Shown here: piece after piece, positions 55,301-64,000 of the stretch
How the letters are laid out: every line of letters starts with the position of its first letter
Position numbering within the stretch: the first letter of the stretch is position 1
Assembly (NCBI RefSeq): GCF_040939455.1
Contig: NC_134136.1
Span: forward strand, 72,286,501 to 72,350,500
DNA from: Microcebus murinus
Lineage: Eukaryota; Chordata; Mammalia; Primates; Cheirogaleidae
DNA length: 64,000 bases
Reading direction: 5' to 3'
Position numbers and translations under genes: made by a program
The notes under the pieces: generated by a model
The model's database searches: none
The model's input: only the letters and a program-made list of their open reading frames with translations
What the model was told of the DNA's origin: nothing

Positions 55301-56199
55301 AGGAAAAAGTTGGAAACACTCTCCTAGACATCGGCCTGGGCAGAGAGTTTATGAAGAAGTCCCCAAAGGCAATCATAACAACAACAAAAATAAATAAATG
55401 GGACATGATCAAACTACAAAGCTTCTGCACAGCCAAAGAAATAGTCATGAAAGTAAACAGACAACCTACAGAATGGGAGAAAATTTTGGCATACTATGCA
55501 TCCGATAAGGGACTAATAACTAGAATATAGTTAGAATTCACGAAAATTAGGAAGAAAAAATCAAATAACCCCATTAAAAAGTGGGCAAAGGACTTGAACA
55601 GAAACTTTTCTAAAGAAGACAGAAGAATGGCCAACAAACATATGAAGAAATGCTCAACATCTCTAATCATCAGGGAAATGCAAATCAAAACCACAATGAG
55701 ATATCACTTAACCCCAGTGAGAATGGCCTTTATCAAAAAATCTCCAAACAATAAATGCTGGCCTGGTTGCGGAGAGAGATGAATACTCCTACACTGCTGT
55801 TGGGACTGCAAACTAGTTCAACCTCTGTGGAAAGCAATATGGAGATACCTTAAAGCGATACAAGTGAATCTACCATTTGATCCAGCAATCCCATTGCTGG
55901 GCATCTACCCAAATGATCCAATGACACTCTACAAAAAAGACACCTGCACTCAAATGTTTATAGCAGCACAATTCATAATTGCAAGGCTGTGGAAACAGCC
56001 CTAGTGCCCATCAATCCAAGAATGGATTAATAAAATGTGGTATATGTATACCATGGAGTACTATTCAGCTCTAAGAAACAACGGTGATATAGCACATCTT
56101 ATATTTTCTTGGTTAGAGCTGGAACCCATACTACTAAGTGAAGTATCCCAAGAATGGAAAAACAAGTACCACATATACTCACCAGCAAACTGGTATTAA
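52324..56199 (+). pseudogene. Element B ORF2 pseudogene, full length
   Basis: The length is 3876 bases, exactly that of C. The endonuclease domain (52324 to about 53050) has lost key residues: QETH reads QKTH, GDFN reads GNFN, and SDHN reads SDNS. These correspond to the catalytic Glu, Asp and His of L1 endonuclease. A one-base insertion in an A run (near 53180) and a one-base loss near 53345 make a shifted stretch. Stops follow at about 53470 (TAA), 53809 (TAG), 54316 (TAA), 55528 (TAG), 55780 (TGA) and about 56001 (TAG). The RT motif FADD is intact (about 54465-54480). The cysteine motif reads CWPGC. It ends at TAA 56197-56199. Confidence 0.95.
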
Positions 56200-56429
56200 C
56201 TGAGTAGCACCTAAGTGGCCACATAGGTACTACAGTAATAGGGTATTGGGCAGGTGGGAGGAGGGAGGGGGGCGGGTATATACATACATAATGAGTGAGA
56301 TGTGCACCATCTGGGGGATGGTCATGATGGAGACTCAGACTTGTGGGGGGAGGGGTTAAAGGGGCATTTATTGAAACCTTAAAATCTGTACCCCCATAAT
56401 ATGCCAAAATAAAAAGAAAATAAAAAAAT

Positions 56430-56440
56430 GAAATGTTTCG
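56430..56440 (+). repeat. Right TSD of element B
   Basis: GAAATGTTTCG, paired with 49866-49876. Confidence 0.9.
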
Positions 56441-56640
56441 AATGTTTTGAAGTAATATTTGCTCTTATCTTTTCTTCTAGAAGTGTTATCATTTCAACTT
56501 TCATATTTAGGCCTATGATCCATCTTGAGTTAATCTTTATGTGGTGAGATATATAGATCAAAATTTATTTTTTGTACATGTATATGCAATTGTTCTAGAC
56601 CCAAATTTTAAGAAGACTATTCTTTCTCTTCTAATCTTCA
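56441..56640 (-). mobile_element. Ancient L1 (L1M-type), antisense, right part
   Basis: AGTAATATTTGCTCTTATCTTTTCTTCTAGAAG, CATATTTAGGCCTATGATCCATCTTGAGTTAATC and GTACATGTATATGCAATTGTTCTAG are the expected continuation of the element that stops at 49865. Confidence 0.88.
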
Positions 56641-57190
56641 TTTTCTTTAATAGACATTTTAAGAGAAGTTTTGGGTTCACAGCAAAGTTGAATAGAACAT
56701 CCAGATATTTCCAATAATCTCCCACCCCCAAATATGCATAGGATCCCCTATTTATCAACATCCCACTGGAGTGGTACATTTGTTAGAATTGATTAACCTA
56801 CATTTTAATACATCATTATCTCCCAGATTCCATGGTTTACATTAGGATTCACTTTTGGTATTGTACATTCTATAGGTTTGGATAAATATATAATGGCTTG
56901 TGTCCACCATCATAATATCTTACAGGGTCATTTCACTGTCTTAAAAATTCTCTATGCTCTGCCTATTCATTTTTCCCTTGCCACTAACTCCTGGCAACCA
57001 CTGATTTTTTTTAAATGTCTCCATAGTTGTGTGTTTTCCAGAATGCCATATAGTTGGAATCAAACATGGTGTAGACTTTTCAGATTGGCTTTTGTCAGTA
57101 AGTAATGTTTATTTTATCTTCCCATATGTCTTTGTGGCTTGAAAGTCCATTTCCATTTAGCACTGAATAATATTACAGGCCTTAACTATA
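56641..57190 (-). mobile_element. Second ancient L1 3' end, antisense
   Basis: TTTTAAGAGAAGTTTTGGGTTCACAGC, AATCTCCCACCCCCAAATATGC, ATCAACATCCCACTGGAGTGGTACATTTGTTA, TCTATAGGTTTGGATAAATATATAATGGC and CCAGAATGCCATATAGTTGGAATC are the reversed 3' UTR and ORF2 end of an old L1. This 3' UTR restarts the L1 order, so it is a separate insertion from 56441-56640. Confidence 0.88.
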
Positions 57191-58411
57191 TATTCTGATT
57201 GTTAGTAGCATTTAATATGTGTGTGTATAAATAAACATTTATCTTTGTGACAACTCTATAATGCAGTAATAGTAGTTTATATTACATATTGTGGGGAACA
57301 TAAAATTAGATAATCCATGTAACTACGTGAAACAGTATCTTAACCTTTTTAAATTATGAAGAGATGGAGGCTGCCATTGCTCTTGTTATTAGTGATATTT
57401 TTCTTTTATGTTGCATAATAGGGCACTTGAAGTAGAAGAGATTAAATACTCTTTGTAATGCCAAAACAGTGATAATCTGCCATTTTCTCATTTAAACATT
57501 TTTTCTCACTTAACATTTTTATCTCAACAAGAAAACATGGCAATTGTTGCTAAAGAAATAACACCAAAATAAATACAGATTAAGTGATGATGCTCCTCTA
57601 TTCTTATGCTTAAACCTTTTCCATTGTTGTAACCCCCTGTACTCACTTCACAGTACCCAATGTCAACAGCCTGATACATACCTTTGAACATTATTTTCCA
57701 CATTCAAACAAATTAGCATAAAATTTTGCAAATATATACATGCATGTAATTTATTCTTATGTAAGTATATAGAAATTTTGTTGTCAATTATCTTTATAAT
57801 AACAGAGTCATTGTGTATGTATATATGTGTGTGTATTTGCTAAATATTTTAATCTTTAAAATGTTTTGGATATTTCTCTAAATAAATTTGTTATTGTTTG
57901 CAATATAATCTGAGTTTCTAAATTGATTTTTTCCCTCCAATGTCATGCTTTCTCTAAAGACCCTAAGACACCTATTTGGTCTTTTACTATATTGGCTTAG
58001 TGTTTTATCTCACACTAGATAAAAGTTTGATCTTTCAGTGATCTGTGTTGCAAATGATCTTATTATTCTTTTTGAAATCTGTTTCATTACTTTATTATGT
58101 GTGAAGTGTAATAATGCATTTTCAAGTGCTGAATGTTCTAATTCTTCAAAAAGAATACTTAACATGATATTGATTAAAATGTTCTATACATATAGAACAT
58201 GGATTATTACATATGGATTTATAAAAACCACGAGTCTATTGTGATACAGCAAAAATGCGAATGGGGACAAAATGAAATCTCCTTTATGCAAAATACCAAC
58301 TAATAACTGTGTAGGAAATGATTATAAAATTTTAGAATCACCCTTGTGAAAATCCCAGTGCAAAAATTGATTGAAACAAGTATTTGCAAAAGATACCAAT
58401 TGGGTGAAAGG
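57191..58411. other. Unrecognised sequence between the inverted L1 pair B and C
   Basis: About 1.2 kb of AT-rich DNA with no recognisable repeat or gene. A short TG/TA-rich stretch lies at 57812-57837. Confidence 0.55.
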
Positions 58412-58648
58412 TTATTTTTTTTTTTAATTTTTTTTTATTTTGGCATACTATGGGGGTACAGATTTTAAGGTTTCAATAAATGCCCATTTCCCCCCCTCCC
58501 CCAAAAAGTCTGAGTCTCCATCATGACCATCCCCCAGATGGTGCACATCTCACCCATTATGTATGTATATACCCGCCCCCCTCCCCCCTCCCACCTCCCC
58601 AATACCCTATTACTGTAGCACCTGTGTGTCCACTTAGGTGCTACTCAG

Positions 58649-61600
58649 TTAATACCAGTTTGCTGGAGAATATATCTGGTGCTTGTTTTTCCATTCTTGG
58701 GATACTTCACTTAGTAGTATGGGTTCCAGCTCTAACCAGGAAAATATAAGATGTGCTATATCACCGTTGTTTCTTAGAGCTGAATAGTACTCCATGGTAT
58801 ACATATACCACATTTTATTAATCCATTCTTGGATTGATGGGCACTTGGGCCGTTTCCACAGCCTTGCAATTATGAATTGTGCTGCTATAAACATTCGAGT
58901 GCAGGTGTCTTTTTTGTAGAGTGTCACTGGATCATTTGGGTAGATGCCCAGCAATGGGATTGCTGGATCAAATGGTATATTCACTTGTATCGCTTTAAGG
59001 TATCTCCATATTGCTTTCCACAGAGGTTGAACTAGTTTGCAGTCCCACCAGCAGTGTAGGAGTGTTCCTCTCTCTCCACAACCACGCCAGCATTTGTTAT
59101 TTGGAGACTTTTTGATAAAGGCCATTCTCACTGGAGTTAAGTGATATCTCATTGTAGTTTTGATTTGCATTTCCCTGATGATTAAGGATGGTGAGCATTT
59201 TTTCATATGTTTGTTGGCCATTCTTCTGTCTTCTTTAGAAAAGTTTCTGTTCATGTCCTTTGCCCACTTTTTAATAGGGTTATTTGATTTTTTCTTGCTG
59301 ATTTTCGTGAGTTCTAAGTATATTCTAGTTATCAGTCCTTTATCGGATACATAGGATGCAAAAATTTTCTCCCATTCTGTAGGTTGTCTGTTTACTTTCA
59401 TGACTGTTTCTTTGGCTGTGCAGAAGCCTTGTAGTTTCATCATGTCCCATTTATTTATTTTTGTTGCTGCTTTGCTTGCCTTTGGGGATTTCTTCATAAA
59501 CTCTTTGCCTAGGCCGATGTCTAGGAGAGTGTTTCCAACATTTTCCTCTAGAATTCTAATGGTTTCATACCTGAGATTTAAGTCTGTTATCCAGCGTGAG
59601 TTGATTTTTGTGAGAGGTGAAAGGTGTGGGTCCTGTTTTAACCTTCTACAAGTGGCTATCCAGTTTTCCCAGCACCATTTATTGAAAAGGGATTCTTTTC
59701 CCCAGCGTATGTTTTTGTCTACTTTGTCAAAGATTAGATGGCTATATGAGGATGGTTTTATATCAGGATTCTCACATCTGTTCCACTGGTCAATAATCCT
59801 ATTTTTGTGCCAATACCAGATTGTTTTAATTACTACAGCTTTGTAGTATAGTTTGATATCTGGCATATTAATGCCTCCCAATTTGTTTTTGTTGCCTAGA
59901 ATTGCTCTTGATATTCGGGGTCTTCTTTGGTTCCATACAAAGCGTAAAATTATTTTTTCTATATCTGTGAAGAATGCTGATGGGATTTTAATAGGTATTG
60001 CATTGAATCTGTAGATCAGTTTGGGTAGTATAGACATTTTAATGATGTTGAGTCTGCCGATCCACGAGCATGGAATGGATTTCCATCTGTTTACATCCTC
60101 TGCTATTTCCTTCCTCAGTGTTTCATAGTTCTCCCTATAGAGGTCTTTTACCTCCTTGGTTAAGTATACTCCTAGGTACTTTAATTTCTTTGTTGCTATT
60201 GTGAAGGGTATTGAGTCTTTAATTTGGTTTTCGATTTGATTGTTGTTGGCATATACGAATGCCTCTGATTTCTGTGTATTGATTTTGTATCCTGAGACTT
60301 TGCTAAATTCATTGATCAGTTCCAGAAGTTTCCTGGTTGAATCTTTGGGGTTTTCTAGATATAATATCATATCATCAGCAAACAGTGAAAGTTTGATCTC
60401 TTCTGCCCCTATTTGGATACCTTTAATTCCACTTTCCTGTCTGATTGCTGTAGCCAGGACTTCCAGTACTATGTTGAATAGAAGTGGAGATACTGGGCAG
60501 CCTTGTCTGGTTCCGGTTCTAAGTGGGAATGATTTCAATTATTCCCCATTCAGTATGATGTTAGCTATGGGTCTGTTATAAATGGCTTGTATCATTTTTA
60601 GATATGTCCCTTCTATGCCTATTTTCTTGAGTGTTCGTATCATGAAAGGGTGTTGAATTTTGTCAAAAGCTTTTTCCGCATCTATTGAGAGAATCATGTG
60701 GTCTTTGTTTTTGCTTCTGTTTATGTGGTGAATTGCATTTATAGATTTGCGTATGTTGAACCATCCCTGCATTCCTGGGATGAAGCCCACTTGGTCATGA
60801 TGGATTATTTTTTTGATAAGCATCTGGATTCGGTTAGCTAAGATTTTGTTGAAAATTTTGGCATCTATATTCATTAGGGACATTGGTCTGTAGTTTTCTT
60901 TTTTTGTTGGATTCTTTCCTGGTTTTGGTATCAGAGTAATATTCGCTTCATAAAAGGTGTCAGGGAGGTTTCCATTCTTCTCGATGTTGTGGAATAGTTT
61001 CTGCAAGATAGGTACTAGTTCTTCTTTGTAAGTGTCCTAAAATTCGGGTGTGAAGCCATCTGGACCGGGACTTTTCTTTTTAGGGAGATTTTTAATTGCT
61101 GTTTCTATTTCAGCTGTTGAGATTGGTCTGTTCAGGGAATCTATTTCTTCCTGGTTGAGCCTAGGGAGGCTGTGTGTTTCTAGAAATTTGTCCATTTCCT
61201 CCACATTTTCCAGTTTGTGTGAATAAATATCTTTGTAGTACTCATAAATTATATCTTTTATCTCTTTGGGATCGGGTGTGATATCTCCTTTTTTATTCCT
61301 GATGGAGCTTATTAGAGATTTCTCTTTTCTGCTTTTTGTTAGCTTAGCCAGTGGTGTGTCAATTTTGTTTATTTTTTCAAAGAACCACCTTTTTGTTTTG
61401 TTAATCTCCTGAATAGCTTTCCTGTTTTCAATTTCGTTTAGTTCTGATTTGATCTTGTTGATTTCACTCCTTCTGCTGGGTTTGGGGCTGGTCTGTTCTT
61501 CTTTTTCCAGCTCTTTGAGTCGTTTCATTAGATTGTCTATTTGTGATCTTTTTCACTTTTGATTATAGGCATTTATGGAGATAAACTTTCCTCTCAGAAC

Positions 61601-62524
61601 AGCTTTAGCTGTGTCCCAGAGGAGTTGATAACTTGTCTCTCCATTGTCGTTTTCTTCATGGAAGTTTTTTATTTCCGTCTTGATTTCTTCATTTACGAAG
61701 TAATCATTTAGTAGGAGGTTGTTTAATTTCCACGTTTTTGTGTAGAAATGTGAGTTTCTGTTACGGTTGATTTCTAGTTTTATTCCATTGTGATCTGAGA
61801 AGATACATGGTATGATTTCTATTTTTTTAAATTTCTTGAGATTTACTTTGTGTCCTAGGATATGGTCAATCTTAGAGAATGTCCCGTGAGCTGATGAGAA
61901 GAACGTGTATTCAGTGGATTTGGGGTAGAATGTCCTGTAGATGTCAGTCAGACCCAATTGTTCTAGAGTTTTGTTTAAGTCCATTATTTCTTTATTAATT
62001 TTCTGTTTGGAGGATCTGTGTTGAGCCGTCAGTGGGGTATTGAAATCTCCAGTGATTATGGAGTTGGTATTAATCCATTTGCTTAGATCTAGTAAGGTTT
62101 GCTTTATGAAACTGGGTGCACCTAAGTTGGGTGCATAAATATTTAAAATTGTTATCTCTTCTTGTTGAACTGTGCCCTTCACCATTATGTAATGACCCTC
62201 TTTGTCTTTCACTACTTTTGTTGGTTTATAAACTAAATCGTCTGAAATTAGAACAGCCACACCAGCCTTCTTTTGGCTTCCACTTGCCTGGAATACTGAT
62301 CTCCACCCTTTTACTTTTAGTCTATATGCATCCTTGCAGGTTAGATGTGTTTCCTGAAGACAGCATATACTTGGCCTGTATTTTCTTATCCATTCAGCCA
62401 GCCTATGTCTCTTGAGTGGAGAATTTAAGCCATTCACATTTATTGAGAGAACTGATAGGTAAGGTAAATTACTGTTCATTCCCTTGGGTTGGATGTTGTT
62501 GCTTTGATTTCTCTGTTGAGCCAT
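58649..62524 (-). pseudogene. Element C ORF2, one frame broken only by three stops
   Basis: ORF2p is the L1 endonuclease and reverse transcriptase. The frame opens at ATG 62524 and ends at TAA 58649-58651, 1291 codons with all four open pieces in one frame. The endonuclease (residues 1 to about 255) keeps [12 protein letters not shown] at 57-60, [12 protein letters not shown] and SDHN. The RT domain keeps [28 protein letters not shown] and FADDMILYL. The cysteine motif [18 protein letters not shown] is intact. Stops: TGA at 61553-61555, TAG at 61037-61039, TAA at 60539-60541. With these it yields at most a free endonuclease domain (323 residues from the ATG). Confidence 0.95.
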
Positions 62525-62591
62525 AGAGATATCTGGCCTTTAATCATTGGGTGTTGGTTTTTTTTTTTGTTGTTGTTTGTTTGTTTTTTTT

Positions 62592-63596
62592 TTATATTCG
62601 TGAGTTTCTATTATGGTGTTCGGTGTGTAGCACTGTTTTGAGAACTTCTTGTAGGTCTGGTCTTGTCTTGGTGAATTCTCTGAGGCTTTGCTTGTCTGGG
62701 AATGTCTTTATTTCTCCTTCATATATGAAGCTTAGTTTTGCAGGGAATAGGATTCTAGGCTGGGCATTGTTTTGTTTCAGAAGAGTGAGAATGGGACCCG
62801 AGTCTCTCCTTGCTTGTAAAGTCTCATTAGATAAGTCTGATGTTATTCGAATTGGCTTTCCTTTATATGTTACTTGCTTCTTTTGTCTTACAGCTTTTAG
62901 AAGGGCCTCTTTAGTTGATACTTTGGTCAGTCTGATGACTGCATGACGAGACGTCCTCCTGTTTGCATTGAATCTCCCAGGGGTCCTCTGGGCTTCTTGA
63001 ACTTGTATATCGAGATTTTGAGCAAGGCCTGGGAAATTTTCCTCTATTATATCTTCAAAAAGCTTGTCCAGCCCCTGAGTGTTGTCTTCCTCCCCTTCGG
63101 CCAACCCTATGACCCTCACGTTAGGTTTTTTCACATAATCCCACAGCTCTTGTAGACTTTGCTCTTTTCTCTTGTTTCTCTGCTGTATTTCTGTGACTGA
63201 TTTATTTAATTGGAAGGTGTTATCTTCAAGCTCTGAGATTCTTTCTTCTGCTTGATCCACCCTGTTCTTGAGACTTTCCACAGTATTTTGTAGTTCCCTG
63301 AGTTGATTCTTCATCTCCAGGACTTCGTTTAAAGATTTCTTCACTGTGTCAATCTCTTTGTTGTACCTTTGTTCCATTTCCTGGAGGCTTTTTCTGTTTT
63401 CTTGGTGTTGGTTATTGAGTTGTTGTTGCAGGTCAGTGAGTGTTCTTATGATCCACATTGGAAATTCCTCTTCTGTCATTTTAGTTGCCAGGTTTTGGTT
63501 GTTGTCTGTTTCTAAGGGGCGGGTGCTCCTCTTTGGGGGTGTGTTTTCCGTTTGTTTCTTCATGTTTCCGGAGTTCCTTCGCTGATTTTTTCCCAT
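62592..63596 (-). CDS. L1 ORF1p, intact 334-codon frame (element C)
   Basis: The frame starts at ATG 63596 (MGKNQRRNSG) and is uninterrupted to 62592. Layout: short basic N-terminus; coiled coil at residues about 52-153, with LRELQNTVESL and RVDQAEERISELE resembling the trimerisation heptads of L1 ORF1p; RRM about 158-250 (PNVRVIGLAEGEE to KGKPIRI); C-terminal domain about 253-322. One change stands out: residue 266 is Ser (RRDSGP) where A and B have Trp (RRDWGP), a position conserved in L1 ORF1p generally. The frame is complete but may therefore be impaired. It shares the element's 5' UTR promoter with ORF2. Confidence 0.9.
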   Translation of the reverse strand: MGKNQRRNSGNMKKQTENTPPKRSTRPLETDNNQNLATKMTEEEFPMWIIRTLTDLQQQLNNQHQENRKSLQEMEQRYNKEIDTVKKSLNEVLEMKNQLRELQNTVESLKNRVDQAEERISELEDNTFQLNKSVTEIQQRNKRKEQSLQELWDYVKKPNVRVIGLAEGEEDNTQGLDKLFEDIIEENFPGLAQNLDIQVQEAQRTPGRFNANRRTSRHAVIRLTKVSTKEALLKAVRQKKQVTYKGKPIRITSDLSNETLQARRDSGPILTLLKQNNAQPRILFPAKLSFIYEGEIKTFPDKQSLREFTKTRPDLQEVLKTVLHTEHHNRNSRI

Positions 63597-64000
63597 TTTG
63601 CTCAGTTGTTGTTTCTTTCCTTTAGGTTTTCGTTTGGGTATTCACACGTCTTATTTATTTTCTGAGCCAGTAGGTGGAGTTGCTCTCTGTCAGCAGCCTT
63701 CGCTGGGGTGGTGTCTGCAGGTCTCTCAACCCGCTGGGGATCCAGCAGTCTGAGATGTAGAGGAGGGGAAACAGCTAATTACCCTACCCCTCCTGCTGGT
63801 CTCCTTAATTACACAGGTGGGAATAGATGGCAGGAACTGGAGCAGTTCCTCTCTCAGCTCCACCCCCAAGGTGGGGCTAGAGACTTTGGAACCAAAGGCC
63901 CAGCTCCAAGTCACCAGAGTGTGTGGGTAGTAACGTCTCTCTGTCTTGTATTCGCTGAAGCCTGCTTCCTACAAGGCTCGGCTCTGCCCAGGCAAACTCC
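63597..64000 (-). promoter_or_regulatory. Element C 5' UTR, proximal part (type II)
   Basis: The 80 or so bases next to ORF1 (ACGTGTGAATACCCAAAC, GGAAAGAAACAACAACTGA) match elements A and B. Beyond about 63665 the sequence no longer resembles their 5' UTR; instead it reads CCACCTACTGGCTCAG, TGCTGGATCCCCAGCGGG and CCTTGGGGGTGGAGCTGAGAG on the minus strand. It continues past the window end, so the promoter start is not visible. Confidence 0.8.

Larger units (their letters stand above)
49877..56429 (+). mobile_element. Element B: young full-length L1
   Basis: All parts of an L1 are present in order: 5' UTR (49877-51289), ORF1 (51290-52282), a 41-base spacer, ORF2 (52324-56199), 3' UTR (56200-56407) and A-rich tail (56408-56429). 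It is flanked by an 11-base TSD. At about 6.55 kb it is full length. Both ORFs are disabled. It interrupts an ancient L1 (48835-49865 and 56441-56640). Confidence 0.96.
58412..64000 (-). mobile_element. Element C: young L1, at least near full length, 5' end beyond window
   Basis: Reversed tail (58412-58440), 3' UTR (to 58648), ORF2 (58649-62524), a 67-base spacer, ORF1 (62592-63596) and at least 404 bases of 5' UTR (63597-64000). It is the best-preserved copy: ORF1 is open and ORF2 has only three stop codons and no frameshift. The left flank next to the tail (GAAAGGTTA) would be part of its TSD, but the partner lies beyond 64000. Confidence 0.95.

Overview
The window is nuclear DNA of a primate, most likely a strepsirrhine (lemur, loris or galago group). 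The evidence is the Alu copies: the antisense Alu at 43058-43242 has the linker with TTGGCCAATTAA and the wording TCTCGCTCTTGCTCAGG that I associate with strepsirrhine Alus. The older Alu at 3553-3822 has a related left-hand sequence. The LINE-1 copies are also close to, but distinct from, simian L1. I see no host protein-coding exon, tRNA, rRNA, CRISPR array or bacterial-type operon. The only convincing reading frames belong to L1 retrotransposons, so the region is intergenic or intronic and has been built up by repeated retrotransposon insertion.

Layout. 1-893: 3' end of an L1. 894-9200: old material (two Alus, a MaLR LTR, MIRs, an ancient L1 end, an ERVL-type LTR, L2). 9209-10672: an L1 with an inverted 5' part. 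10775-13625: L2, MIRs and ancient L1, into which a 2.7 kb L1 (13630-16365) was inserted. 16366-20460: microsatellites and MIRs. 20465-22002: a second inverted L1. 22003-35700: mostly unrecognised sequence with hAT-type elements, a small inverted L1 (26425-26970) with a perfect target-site duplication (TSD), a long pyrimidine tract, L2, ancient L1, a truncated L1 (32950-34230) and a possible LTR. 35726-46082: an old full-length minus-strand L1 (element D) that was later hit by a young inverted L1 (element A, 38620-42132) and an Alu (43058-43242). 46083-49865: MaLR LTR, L2 and ancient L1. 49877-56429: a young full-length plus-strand L1 (element B). 56441-58411: ancient L1 and unrecognised sequence. 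58412-64000: a young minus-strand L1 (element C), cut by the window edge in its 5' UTR.

How it works together. Intact L1s encode ORF1p (RNA-binding trimer) and ORF2p (endonuclease plus reverse transcriptase), which copy L1 RNA into a TTTT/AA-like target; Alus borrow the same machinery. Several insertion events can be read directly from TSDs. No copy here has an intact ORF2, but two intact 334-codon ORF1 frames survive (in A and C). The most interesting observation is that B and C, an inverted pair 2 kb apart, are almost identical over about 556 bases of ORF2, with one mismatch in my hand alignment. That stretch includes the same premature stop codon, while adjacent sequence differs by about 4-8%. 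This looks like gene conversion. The L1s also carry three unrelated-looking 5' UTR types. I found no previously undescribed multi-gene system.
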